Counted from the stretch's first letter, positions 1 to 7,702 are shown. The stretch: DNA of 22,129 nucleotides from Flavobacteriaceae bacterium (GCA_947377425.1 CANCFZ010000013.1:1-22129), one strand, 5' to 3'. The notes: generated by a model from the sequence alone, not told the origin. A program made the numbers and translations.

Positions 1-150
1 GATGCTGGAATTCATAAAAATCAAGCTTTGGTTTTAGTAAATTATGGCAACGCAACTGGACAAGAAATTTTAGCGGTTTCTCGCGACGTTCAAGCGACGG
101 TTTTAAAGGAGTTTGGAATTGCTATTGAAGCTGAAGTTAATGTGATTTAA
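1..150 (+). CDS. murB: UDP-N-acetylmuramate dehydrogenase (MurB), C-terminal 49 residues, partial
   Basis: The window opens inside a reading frame that ends at a TAA at 148-150. The visible 49 residues carry the typical MurB C-terminal pattern: a G-(I/V)-H-K-N-Q-A-L-V-L-V-N core, then an A-T-G-Q-E-I helix, and a final F-G-I-x-(I/L)-E-x-E-V segment, which in the family holds the C-terminal catalytic glutamate. MurB is the cytoplasmic FAD enzyme that reduces UDP-GlcNAc-enolpyruvate to UDP-MurNAc in peptidoglycan synthesis. Only the tail is present, so FAD-binding residues cannot be checked. The next gene starts 10 bases downstream on the same strand, so the two may be cotranscribed. Confidence 0.88.
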   Translation, partial: DAGIHKNQALVLVNYGNATGQEILAVSRDVQATVLKEFGIAIEAEVNVI

Positions 151-160
151 AATTAGGAAA

Positions 161-775
161 ATGTACATCCCAAACCTATACAAAAACGAAAATCAAACTG
201 AAATCAAGAATTTCATTCACGATAACGGATTTGCAGTTCTAGTAAACCAAACCAATGAAAAGCTTTGGGCAACGCACATTCCGTTGTTTTTGGATATAAA
301 TAAATTAGGTAACGAAATTCTTGTTGGTCATGTTTCTCTTGAAAATCCGCAAGCCGAGAGTTTTAAAGACAATCATGATGTTTTAGCTATTTTTTCGGGT
401 GCACATTCCTACATTTCTTCCTCTTGGTACGATCATGAAAATGTACCAACATGGAATTATATCGCAGTTCATGTTTACGGAAAAGTTACTATTTTAAACC
501 ACGATGAAGCCGTTTTATCGCTTAAAAAATTAGTCGATAAATACGAAACCAAATCTGAAAATCCTGTAAAAATTGAAGAATTATCTAAAGAAACAATGCG
601 CCAAGCAAGAGGAATTGTAGCATTTGAAATAGAAATAACATCAATTGAAGCCGTAAAAAAAATGTCTCAAAATAGAGATGACAAAAATTACAAAAACATC
701 ATTTCAGAATTAGAAAAAACCAATGATAATCAATCTATTGAGGTAGCCAATGAAATGAAAAAATGTTCGCGATAA
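161..775 (+). CDS. PaiB-type FMN-binding split-barrel protein
   Basis: This 204-residue protein matches the PaiB / FMN-binding negative transcriptional regulator family in length and motifs. It starts MYIPxLYK, has a W-A-T-H-I-P strand (residues 36-41), the G-A-H-S-Y-I-S-S-S-W-Y block (80-90) and the hallmark V-P-T-W-N-Y-I-A-V-H-V-Y-G block (95-107). Family members form a split-barrel flavin fold; Bacillus PaiB is described as a repressor of degradative enzymes and sporulation, but for most homologues a redox or binding role is equally possible. No helix-turn-helix is visible. The start at 161 lies 10 bases after murB and has a TAAAA box upstream, so it probably shares the murB transcript. 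The family call is firm; the regulatory function is not. Confidence 0.85.
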   Translation: MYIPNLYKNENQTEIKNFIHDNGFAVLVNQTNEKLWATHIPLFLDINKLGNEILVGHVSLENPQAESFKDNHDVLAIFSGAHSYISSSWYDHENVPTWNYIAVHVYGKVTILNHDEAVLSLKKLVDKYETKSENPVKIEELSKETMRQARGIVAFEIEITSIEAVKKMSQNRDDKNYKNIISELEKTNDNQSIEVANEMKKCSR

Positions 776-824
776 TTTTTTCAAAAAATCTAAAAGCAAC
801 CCATATTATCTAATTTTCATTTAG

Positions 825-832
825 TACTTTTG
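825..832 (+). promoter_or_regulatory. Candidate -7 box for the glycosyltransferase operon
   Basis: TACTTTTG matches the Bacteroidota -7 consensus TAnnTTTG exactly and lies 20 bases before the ATG at 853. A TAAAA ribosome-binding box sits between them. No clear TTG -33 element is seen at the usual distance, so this is a motif-only call. Confidence 0.5.
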
Positions 833-852
833 CAACCGATTAAAAACCCATT

Positions 853-1959
853 ATGTTACTAATTTTACTTTGTTTATTTATTGCTGTTGTACTAGTTCAA
901 TTCCTATATTATGTAGTGCTTTTTGGTAAATTTTCTTTTGCTAAACTGCAAATTTCAACACCAAAAAGAGTTCCAATTTCGGTGATTGTTTGTGCTAAAA
1001 ATGAAGAAGAAAACGTAAAAAACTTTGTGCCTTTATTAGCGCAACAAAATTATCCAGACTATGAAATTGTTTTAATTGACGATGCCTCAAGCGATGAAAC
1101 ATTAGAAGTTTTTGAAGCATTTGAAAAACAATATTCCAATGTTAAATTAGTAAAAGTAGAAAACATTGAAGCCTTTTGGGGAAACAAAAAATTTGCCCTA
1201 ACCCTTGGTATCAAAGCCGCTTCAAACGAATATCTATTATTCACAGACGCCGATTGTTATCCAACTTCAACCGAATGGATTAAAGAAATGTCGGCACAAT
1301 TCACCAAAGAAAAAACCATCGTTTTAGGTTATGGTGCTTACGAAAAAATTAAAAATTCATTCCTAAATAAAATCATCCGTTTTGAAACTTTATTAACGGC
1401 AACGCAATATTTTTCATGGGCAAAATTAGGAAAACCTTACATGGGCGTTGGTCGAAACATGGCATACAAACGCGAAGAATTTTTTAAAACCAACGGATTT
1501 ATAGAACACATGAAAATCCGTTCTGGTGACGACGATTTGTTTATCAATCAAGCTGCAAATTCTAAAAATATAGCCGTTTGTTACACGCCAGACAGTTTTA
1601 CTTTTTCTAAACCAAAAACTACATTTAAAGATTGGTTTACCCAAAAAAGAAGACACGTTGCCACAGCTAAACACTATAAATCATTCGACAGAAGTCAGTT
1701 AGCCGTTTTTTATGCTTCACAATTATTATTCATTATTTTGCCAATAATCTTGCTAGCATTCCAATTTCAATGGATAATTGTACTAAGTTTGATCGCTTTT
1801 CGTTATCTATTTGCATGGCTATCATTAGGTTTTGCCGCAGGAAAACTAAAAGAAAAAGATGTAATGTACTGGTTTCCAATTATCGAAATCACACTTATTG
1901 TAACCCAATTAAACATTTTTATCACCAATACATTTTCTAAACCAGTACATTGGAAATAA
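853..1959 (+). CDS. Membrane-anchored family 2 glycosyltransferase
   Basis: This 368-residue protein has an N-terminal membrane segment (about residues 2-24), a GT2 (GT-A fold) catalytic domain and C-terminal membrane helices (about 284-325 and 337-358). The nucleotide-sugar pocket shows as SVIVCAKNEEENV (43-55) and the LIDDASSDET strand (75-83). The metal-binding D-A-D is at 132-134, the S-G-D-D-D-L-F catalytic segment at 224-230, and a Q-K-R-R-H motif at 264-268 resembles the QxxRW of processive synthases with His in place of Trp. It should transfer sugars at the cytoplasmic face of the inner membrane, perhaps for exopolysaccharide or a surface glycolipid; donor and acceptor cannot be read. 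Its 3' end overlaps the sigma factor gene by 10 bases. Confidence 0.88.
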   Translation: MLLILLCLFIAVVLVQFLYYVVLFGKFSFAKLQISTPKRVPISVIVCAKNEEENVKNFVPLLAQQNYPDYEIVLIDDASSDETLEVFEAFEKQYSNVKLVKVENIEAFWGNKKFALTLGIKAASNEYLLFTDADCYPTSTEWIKEMSAQFTKEKTIVLGYGAYEKIKNSFLNKIIRFETLLTATQYFSWAKLGKPYMGVGRNMAYKREEFFKTNGFIEHMKIRSGDDDLFINQAANSKNIAVCYTPDSFTFSKPKTTFKDWFTQKRRHVATAKHYKSFDRSQLAVFYASQLLFIILPIILLAFQFQWIIVLSLIAFRYLFAWLSLGFAAGKLKEKDVMYWFPIIEITLIVTQLNIFITNTFSKPVHWK

Positions 1960-2501
1960 ATTCTCACATAGATAACGCTAAAAAAGGCGACCAAGTTGCC
2001 TTCACTTACCTACTCGACCATTATTGGAACGAAGTCTATGGCTTTATGCTAAAACGTACCGAAAACGAAACCGATGCCGAAGATATTACTATAGAAACCT
2101 TCTCGAAAGCATTCGACAAACTATCCACTTACAATCCTGAATTTCAATTCAATACATGGCTAATTGCCATTGCAAAAAACGTTCATATTGACTTACTTCG
2201 CAAAAAAAAATCAACACTTTTTGTAGAAATCACCGACGAAGAAGACCAACAAGCCTACAACATTGCAGACACTTCACCATCAGCAGAAGACGAACTAATT
2301 ACCGAGCAAAATTTATCGCAATTACTGCAATTCATTAAAGAATTAAAACCTCATTATCAAGAAGTTATACAACTTCGTTACTTTCAAGAAATGAGTTATC
2401 AAGAAATTGCCGAACAACTTGAAGAACCGTTGAGCAACGTAAAAATCAAATTACTTCGCGCCAAAAAATTATTGGCAGAAATCATTCAAACCAAACGATA
2501 A
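1950..2501 (+). CDS. ECF-type RNA polymerase sigma factor (TTG start)
   Basis: This 183-residue protein has sigma-70 region 2 at about residues 17-88 (including E-T-D-A-E-D-I-T and N-T-W-L-I-A-I-A-K-N) and region 4 at about 128-180, with the helix-turn-helix segment S-Y-Q-E-I-A-E-Q-L near 149-157. Region 1 and region 3 are absent, as expected for an ECF factor. A TTG at 1950 is the likely start: an in-frame stop lies at 1938, no ATG comes before region 2, and the first residues already match the usual family N-terminus. It overlaps the glycosyltransferase gene by 10 bases, so translation is probably coupled. No anti-sigma gene with a membrane segment sits next to it, so its control is unclear. 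Confidence 0.9.
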   Translation: MEINSHIDNAKKGDQVAFTYLLDHYWNEVYGFMLKRTENETDAEDITIETFSKAFDKLSTYNPEFQFNTWLIAIAKNVHIDLLRKKKSTLFVEITDEEDQQAYNIADTSPSAEDELITEQNLSQLLQFIKELKPHYQEVIQLRYFQEMSYQEIAEQLEEPLSNVKIKLLRAKKLLAEIIQTKR

Positions 2502-2550
2502 TCAGCTTTTTTTCTAGGAACGAATCGATAGTACCTTTTTGGTTTCCCTA

Positions 2551-2639
2551 TTCCTGCCTTACATTCCAATCTTTTCTTTTGTTGCCTTCGAGTAACCTCA
2601 GGCAACAAAAGAAAAGGATTTCCATTGTAGTCAGGGTTA
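2551..2639. repeat. Dispersed palindromic element, long form with hairpin
   Basis: The ends of this 89-base stretch match those of a shorter element at 18360-18402. The left end (2551-2565) agrees at 13 of 15 positions and the right end (2622-2639) at 15 of 18. Between them lies a perfect inverted repeat of 15 bp (2572-2586 with 2601-2615), extended by a C-G pair at 2571/2616 and a T-A pair at 2587/2600, with a small inner GAG/CTC stem. The short copy has only 10 bases in place of this 56-base centre. Similar fragments that begin near CCTGCC and end near TCAGGG are, from memory, frequent between genes in Flavobacterium genomes. It starts 49 bases after the sigma factor stop. Confidence 0.65.
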
Positions 2640-2733
2640 ATAAGTAGTTGTATTGAATAGAGATTCAATTTCTAAAACAAAATCGATATAAATAGCACTA
2701 AAGAAACAATCTTTTAATAAAATTTGATTTTTA

Positions 2734-2767
2734 TTGAACTATTCATACAATATTGGAATAACTTTTG
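2734..2767 (+). promoter_or_regulatory. Candidate tonB promoter
   Basis: A TTG at 2734-2736 is followed after 22 bases by TAACTTTTG (2759-2767), which is the TAnnTTTG consensus with one extra base. The spacing fits the Bacteroidota -33/-7 arrangement. The leader to the ATG at 2833 would be about 60 bases and ends with a TAAAA box near 2819. Confidence 0.4.
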
Positions 2768-2832
2768 CGTTATTAAAATAAAAGACCACTTGCTTATGTA
2801 ACATTGATACTTAACAATTAAAACTATAAATT

Positions 2833-3633
2833 ATGTCAAACGTTAGTATCTTTGAAAAAAAGTGGATTGACCTTGTATTTGAAGGCAAAAACCAAAAGTA
2901 TGGCGCATACAAACTGCGTCAAGAAAGCTCTAAAACAACTTTATTAGCATTTCTATTCGGAATTACATTTCTTATTGGAGGAACGTTCTTATTAAGTTCT
3001 TTTACTAAAGCACCAATAACAATTACAGAAATTCCACCAGATGTTATAATTAAAGTTGATGGTTATCATCCACCAAGTGATGATCCAAAACCAAAAACAG
3101 AACAACCAAAAGCGGATGTTCCAGCAGTAAAAACTCCAGAAGATAACAAAAATTATCATGTTGCTCCAACAGAACAAGTTGTAGTTACTGTTACAACAAA
3201 CACCGAAAATCCTACTCCAAATGGACCAACAAATCCAAACGGAACAGAAACTGGTACGCCTTCAAATATTCCAAGTTCTGGTGGTGGTTCAACAATTCCG
3301 AAATCACCAGAAAACAATAATCCAGTTGGAACTAAAGAATTAGACAGACAACCTAATTTTCCTGGCGGTTTAAAAGGTTTTTATGAATATGTTGGAAATC
3401 ATTTTGATAAAAACAATCTTGAAGAAGGAGAAACAGTTAGAGTAAAAGTTTCGTTTGTTATTGAAAAAAACGGAACCATGACCGACATTGAAGTTCCAGA
3501 AAAAACAAATGAAACAGTAGATAATGAAGCTATTAGAGTTTTGAAATCGCTGAAAATCAAATGGTCACCTGGAATTAAAGATGGTGAAGCCGTTAGAACT
3601 AGATACACCTTGCCGATAGTTGTTATTCAATAA
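2833..3633 (+). CDS. tonB: TonB-family energy transducer
   Basis: This 266-residue protein has the usual flavobacterial TonB layout. A short cytoplasmic segment contains W-I-D-L-V-F-E-G-K-N-Q-K-Y-G-A-Y-x-L-R (11-29), followed by one membrane helix (about 36-57). A periplasmic linker rich in Pro, Lys, Thr, Asn and Gly spans about 60-168. A TonB C-terminal domain covers about 170-266, with Q-P-N-F-P-G-G at 173-179 and the conserved final strand region. It would carry proton-motive energy from ExbB/ExbD to TonB-dependent outer-membrane receptors. No exbB or exbD is in the window, and a strong terminator directly downstream makes it a single-gene unit. Confidence 0.9.
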   Translation: MSNVSIFEKKWIDLVFEGKNQKYGAYKLRQESSKTTLLAFLFGITFLIGGTFLLSSFTKAPITITEIPPDVIIKVDGYHPPSDDPKPKTEQPKADVPAVKTPEDNKNYHVAPTEQVVVTVTTNTENPTPNGPTNPNGTETGTPSNIPSSGGGSTIPKSPENNNPVGTKELDRQPNFPGGLKGFYEYVGNHFDKNNLEEGETVRVKVSFVIEKNGTMTDIEVPEKTNETVDNEAIRVLKSLKIKWSPGIKDGEAVRTRYTLPIVVIQ

Positions 3634-3656
3634 CAAAGCATAAAATAATCCAAAAT

Positions 3657-3694
3657 AATAAGAGTCAAATTAAAACTAATTTGACTCTTATTTT
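3657..3694 (+). terminator. Intrinsic terminator of tonB
   Basis: A perfect 16-bp inverted repeat (3657-3672 with 3677-3692) with a 4-base AAAC loop ends in a short T-rich tract. It begins 23 bases after the tonB stop. The arms have A-runs on the left and T-runs on the right, so it could act in both directions, but there is no minus-strand gene nearby. Confidence 0.88.
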
Positions 3695-3765
3695 ATATAA
3701 AATTCTGAATGTTAATTTTTTTTCTTAAATTCGTTATTGCAATACTTATATAAAAGTAGAAAAAA

Positions 3766-5871
3766 ATGAATGTTAAGAAAACATATCCAAAAATACTATT
3801 ACTTATTTTTTCTTCAAGTATTATCTTCATAATGCTTTATTTTTCGCTATACTATTATACCAAAAAAGTTGAAGACCAAGTTTATATAAAATCAACCGAG
3901 CAATTTAATAGTGAAATAAAAAATCTCATCGATTTAGATTCTAAACCAATCACAGTTTCAATAAACAATGATACCAATTGGGATGAATTCGTAAATTTTG
4001 TTACTAAAAAAGACATTTCCTGGTACAATAATATAATTGCAAAAGAATTGGATATTTACAAGGCAGATTATATGATTGCCTACAATGCCGATAAAAAATT
4101 CATTACACAAACGACCACTAACAAAATAAAATCAGAGAAATTTATCCCTGAACAAGCCATGACACAACTCAACAAATGTGGATTGAGTAAATTTTACTTG
4201 AAAATTCCAGATGGATTTGTTGAAATTTTTGGTGCTGCTGTACATCCGTCTTTTGATTTATTAAAAAATAAAACCAAAACAAGTGGTTACTTTTTTATAG
4301 TTAGATTAATGGATAAAAAATATATTAATGAATTAGAAAAACTTACAAACTCAAAAATTAGTTTTATTGCTGAAAATAAAGAAATAAGTAAAAGCAAAAA
4401 CATTATAAAATCTAATATAACTTTAAGAAACAGTCAAAACAAAACAACCTGTAAGTTATTATTTACAAGAAATTTTGAAATATTCTTTGAAAATATAACT
4501 TACATTTTATACCTAATAATATTTGCATTTGTAATTAATCTTATTCTTAATTTATTTTTTACTAGAAAACTAGTTTATTATCCTTTAGATTTAATTCGAA
4601 AAGTTCTTGAAACAGGAAATAAAAATGCTATCAAAGAATTAAAAAAGACATCAGGAGAGTTTCGTTATATTGGAAATCTTTTTGAAGAAAATAGTCGTCA
4701 AAAAAAGGAATTAGTAAATGCAAAACTTAAAGCAGAAGAAGGCGATCGATTAAAATCCTCTTTTTTAGCAAATCTTTCTCACGAAATAAGAACGCCAATG
4801 AATGCCATAAATGGATTCACAGACTTGCTAATTTCTACAAAATTGACTGAAACAGAAAGATTGGAATACTTAAAAATAATCGAAAAAAGTGGTAAAAATC
4901 TAGTTTCCATTATTGATGATTTGATTGAAATGTCTAAAATAGATTCCAATCAAATTACTCCAAACTTCACCCCAGTAAATTTAGAGGCTTGCATTTATGA
5001 GTTATACAAAACAATTAAAATAACAATTCCAAAAACTAAAGATATTGAATTACAAATAATTAAAAACACTTTTCCAGCAGAGTACAATATTATATCTGAT
5101 GAAATTAAATTAAAACAAATCATTGTTAACTTAGTAACCAACGGAATAAAATATACCGAAAAAGGGACTGTAAGCTTTGGCTATGAAGTTGATAAAAAAA
5201 ATAAAACAATTAAATTCAGCATTGTTGACACAGGATTAGGGATTGACAAAGAAAATCAAAAATATATTTTTGACCGATTTAAAAGAGTTGAAAATGATTT
5301 ATCAATAAAAGAAGGCGGATTAGGATTAGGATTAGCAATTTCAAAAGCTTATGTTGAAATGTTAAATGGTTCTATAACATTAAAATCAAATGTTGGTAGA
5401 GGTTCTGTATTTTCTTTTACCATTCCTTTAAAATATGATACTGTTCAAAAAATAATTGTACAACCAATTATTAACAATTTAAAACAAAAAAAAGAAGAAA
5501 CTTATACCATTTTAATTGCTGAAGACGACAACATAAACTTCTTATTATTTCAAAAAATGATGAGTTTCAAAAATTATCAAATAATAAGAGCTATTAATGG
5601 TAAAGAAGCCGTTGAAATTTGTTTGGAAAATCCAAATTTAGATTTAGTTTTAATGGATATAAAAATGCCAATTATGAATGGTTTTGAAGCGTTAGAACAG
5701 ATAAGACCAATTCGACCAAATCTACCAATTATAGCTCAAACTGCTTATTCATCATCCGATGATAGAGATAAAATATTTGCGGCTGGATTTTCAGATTACA
5801 TCATTAAACCGCTAAATAGAGAACGATTATTTGAATTAATAAATCTGTATCTAAATGAAAAAAAAAACTAA
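3766..5871 (+). CDS. Hybrid sensor histidine kinase with CHASE4-like sensor and REC domain
   Basis: This 701-residue protein has a membrane helix at about 10-31, a periplasmic sensor region (about 45-240) and a second helix at about 246-265. The N-D-T-N-W-D-E-F-V-N-F-V segment of the sensor resembles CHASE4 domains. The cytoplasmic part has a HisKA dimerisation domain with phospho-acceptor His339 in L-S-H-E-I-R-T-P, an ATPase domain (N-box N-L-V-T-N-G-I-K-Y, D-T-G-L-G-I, and G-G-L-G-L-G-L) and a C-terminal receiver domain with acceptor Asp631 in L-M-D-I-K-M-P. All key catalytic residues appear intact. There is no DNA-binding output domain, so phosphate must pass to a phosphotransfer protein or regulator elsewhere. 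The gene overlaps the next one by 17 bases, which suggests the two products act together. A weak TAAATTCG box lies at 3726-3733 and a TAAAA box lies just before the start. Confidence 0.92.
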   Translation: MNVKKTYPKILLLIFSSSIIFIMLYFSLYYYTKKVEDQVYIKSTEQFNSEIKNLIDLDSKPITVSINNDTNWDEFVNFVTKKDISWYNNIIAKELDIYKADYMIAYNADKKFITQTTTNKIKSEKFIPEQAMTQLNKCGLSKFYLKIPDGFVEIFGAAVHPSFDLLKNKTKTSGYFFIVRLMDKKYINELEKLTNSKISFIAENKEISKSKNIIKSNITLRNSQNKTTCKLLFTRNFEIFFENITYILYLIIFAFVINLILNLFFTRKLVYYPLDLIRKVLETGNKNAIKELKKTSGEFRYIGNLFEENSRQKKELVNAKLKAEEGDRLKSSFLANLSHEIRTPMNAINGFTDLLISTKLTETERLEYLKIIEKSGKNLVSIIDDLIEMSKIDSNQITPNFTPVNLEACIYELYKTIKITIPKTKDIELQIIKNTFPAEYNIISDEIKLKQIIVNLVTNGIKYTEKGTVSFGYEVDKKNKTIKFSIVDTGLGIDKENQKYIFDRFKRVENDLSIKEGGLGLGLAISKAYVEMLNGSITLKSNVGRGSVFSFTIPLKYDTVQKIIVQPIINNLKQKKEETYTILIAEDDNINFLLFQKMMSFKNYQIIRAINGKEAVEICLENPNLDLVLMDIKMPIMNGFEALEQIRPIRPNLPIIAQTAYSSSDDRDKIFAAGFSDYIIKPLNRERLFELINLYLNEKKN

Positions 5872-6736
5872 CCTAAATTTTATTAATTGCCTGTTATTTT
5901 TTATGATTTCTTCATTTGTCTCAAGTCAAGAAATAGATAAAAAGAAAGATACTATTATAAAAAAAGACACCATCAGTTTAGCCAAAGAGCATAAACTCAC
6001 TTTTACAGTAGACTTAGTAAATAGGTACATTTGGAGAGGTCAATCTTGGGGTGGAAATTATGCTGTTGTTCAGCCAACTATTGAATATTCACCATCAGAA
6101 AAGTGGACTTTTGGTGCTTGGGGTACAACAAATTTTAAAAAAGACTATTTCTATCCAGATAATGAAACTTCATATAAAGGCTATCATGAAATAGACCTAT
6201 ATATGTCTAAAAAAATAACTAAATTTTTAAGATTAGAACTTTGGGATTACTATTGGCCATCAGTAACAAAAGTTGATGGTGTTAGTAATAAACTTCTCAA
6301 TTTAAGTTCAAATAGCGTTAATACAGTTGCCACTGATTTTAAATTTGATTTTAGTGATTATAGCTTTCCTCTTGAAGCCACGCTAAGCACTTTTATTGCC
6401 GGAAACGATTATAAATATGATGAGAACGGTGAAAATCCAAAACAAAATTACACTACTTATTTAGAAGTAAATTATACCTTAAAAACTTATAAAGAAATTG
6501 AATTAACACCCTGTATTGGTGCTGTATTTAATAATCAAGCTCAATATTATACAGCTGGAGATTACAATAAAATATCCTTTATAAACATTAGTTTAAAGGC
6601 ATTAAAAACTATAGATTTAAAAAACTCATTTGAAATGCCAATTACTTTGAATTATATTCATAATGCAGCATCAAAAAACACTGAAATTTTTGGCAGGAAT
6701 TTTCTTTTATTTGGAATAAGTTTTAAGAGAAATTAG
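5855..6736 (+). CDS. Predicted outer-membrane beta-barrel protein, TorF/Gcw_chp-porin-like
   Basis: This 293-residue protein has a signal peptide (residues 1-25, lysine-rich start, hydrophobic core, cleavage after S-S-Q) and then alternating amphipathic strands ending in an aromatic-rich C-terminus (F-G-I-S-F-K-R-N). The segment V-D-L-V-N-R-Y-I-W-R-G-Q-S, followed by a Q-P-T-I-E-Y strand and the F-G-A-W-G-T strand, resembles the N-terminal signature of the TorF / Gcw_chp putative porin family. The reading frame starts inside the kinase gene, 17 bases before its stop and within a run of ten A residues. The signal peptide fixes this start. It may be a channel or a sensor partner whose level follows that of the kinase; the substrate is unknown. 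Confidence 0.72.
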   Translation: MKKKTNLNFINCLLFFMISSFVSSQEIDKKKDTIIKKDTISLAKEHKLTFTVDLVNRYIWRGQSWGGNYAVVQPTIEYSPSEKWTFGAWGTTNFKKDYFYPDNETSYKGYHEIDLYMSKKITKFLRLELWDYYWPSVTKVDGVSNKLLNLSSNSVNTVATDFKFDFSDYSFPLEATLSTFIAGNDYKYDENGENPKQNYTTYLEVNYTLKTYKEIELTPCIGAVFNNQAQYYTAGDYNKISFINISLKALKTIDLKNSFEMPITLNYIHNAASKNTEIFGRNFLLFGISFKRN

Positions 6737-6804
6737 CATTATTAAACACTTAGACTTTAACAAAAAACATAAAATTAGAATCAGTTAAGCTAAATCAATA
6801 TTTG

Positions 6805-6812
6805 TATCTTTG
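6805..6812 (+). promoter_or_regulatory. Candidate -7 box of lipA
   Basis: TATCTTTG is an exact TAnnTTTG match 19 bases before the lipA ATG at 6832. Its position argues against the upstream TTG at 6802 as the start codon, because that would lie upstream of the expected transcription start. Confidence 0.6.
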
Positions 6813-6829
6813 CAATTCAAAAATTGCAA
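6810..6829. promoter_or_regulatory. 20-bp palindrome between lipA promoter and start
   Basis: TTGCAATT (6810-6817) and AATTGCAA (6822-6829) form a perfect 8-bp inverted repeat around a CAAA spacer. It overlaps the end of the -7 box and covers the whole expected leader up to 2 bases before the ATG. It could be an operator at the transcription start or a small hairpin over the ribosome-binding region. Confidence 0.45.
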
Positions 6830-6831
6830 GT

Positions 6832-7701
6832 ATGGAATCGGTTACAGAAAATACACTTCCTATTGGAAAACCAAAATGGTTAAAAGTAAAACTACCTATT
6901 GGTCAAAAATATACTGAACTTCGTGGTTTGGTTGATAAATATAAATTGAATACCATTTGCACTTCTGGAAGTTGTCCAAACATGGGAGAATGTTGGGGAG
7001 AAGGAACTGCGACTTTCATGATTTTAGGAAATATATGTACACGTTCATGTGGATTTTGTGGTGTAAAAACTGGTCGTCCAGAAAATGTAGATTGGGATGA
7101 ACCTGAAAAAGTAGCTCGTTCAATCAAAATAATGAATATCAAACATGCTGTTATTACTAGTGTTGACAGAGACGATTTGAAAGACATGGGTTCTATTATT
7201 TGGTTGGAAACCGTTGAAGCTATACGCCGAATGAATCCTGAAACGACTTTAGAAACATTAATTCCAGATTTTCAAGGAAACACAAGAAACATTGACCGAA
7301 TTGTAGAAGCCAACCCAGAAGTAGTTTCACATAATATGGAAACAGTTCGCCGATTGACCAGAGAAGTTCGTATTCAAGCAAAATATGATAAAAGCTTAGA
7401 AGTTTTAAGATATTTAAAAGAACAAGGAATTAAAAGAACAAAATCTGGAATTATGCTTGGACTAGGTGAAACCGAAGCAGAAGTAATTGAAACAATGCAA
7501 GATATTCGCAATCAAAATGTCGACATTATTACTATTGGTCAATATTTGCAACCTAGCAAAAAACATTTACCCGTAAAAGAATTTATTACTCCAGAACAAT
7601 TTGAAAAATACGAAAAAATTGGAAAGGAAATGGGATTTCGTCATGTAGAAAGTGGCGCGTTGGTTCGTTCATCATATCATGCCCAAAAACATATTTTATA
7701 A
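6832..7701 (+). CDS. lipA: Lipoyl synthase
   Basis: With the ATG at 6832 the protein has 289 residues, normal for LipA. The auxiliary iron-sulfur cluster cysteines are at 43, 48 and 54 (C-x4-C-x5-C), the radical-SAM cysteines at 69, 73 and 76 (C-T-R-S-C-G-F-C), and the R-S-S-Y cluster-binding serine motif is near the C-terminus. The enzyme inserts two sulfur atoms into protein-bound octanoyl groups, making lipoate on 2-oxoacid dehydrogenase and glycine-cleavage proteins. The start at 6832 is chosen because the M-E-S-V-T-E-N N-terminus fits the family and a promoter box lies at 6805-6812. The partner lipB is not in this window. The gap gene follows after 53 bases on the same strand. Confidence 0.96.
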   Translation: MESVTENTLPIGKPKWLKVKLPIGQKYTELRGLVDKYKLNTICTSGSCPNMGECWGEGTATFMILGNICTRSCGFCGVKTGRPENVDWDEPEKVARSIKIMNIKHAVITSVDRDDLKDMGSIIWLETVEAIRRMNPETTLETLIPDFQGNTRNIDRIVEANPEVVSHNMETVRRLTREVRIQAKYDKSLEVLRYLKEQGIKRTKSGIMLGLGETEAEVIETMQDIRNQNVDIITIGQYLQPSKKHLPVKEFITPEQFEKYEKIGKEMGFRHVESGALVRSSYHAQKHIL

Positions 7702-7702
7702 G

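Larger units (their letters stand above)
2502..2832. other. 331-bp non-coding gap between the sigma factor and tonB
   Basis: No convincing gene is seen here. The left half carries a palindromic repeat element with a 15-bp perfect hairpin (2551-2639), which may also end transcription from the sigma factor gene. The right half (about 2640-2832) is very A+T rich and carries the candidate tonB promoter and a TAAAA box. A minus-strand open frame across 2486-2668 is explained by the hairpin and the end of the sigma gene and has no protein-like features. Confidence 0.7.

Noticed and set aside
2486..2668. Minus-strand 60-codon open frame after the sigma factor
   Set aside because: It runs across the palindromic hairpin and the end of the sigma gene; the translation is basic and featureless and there is no promoter or TAAAA box.
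6802..6831. A longer lipA product from an upstream TTG at 6802
   Set aside because: The extra ten residues come before the family N-terminus and the candidate promoter box lies at 6805-6812, so the ATG at 6832 is preferred.
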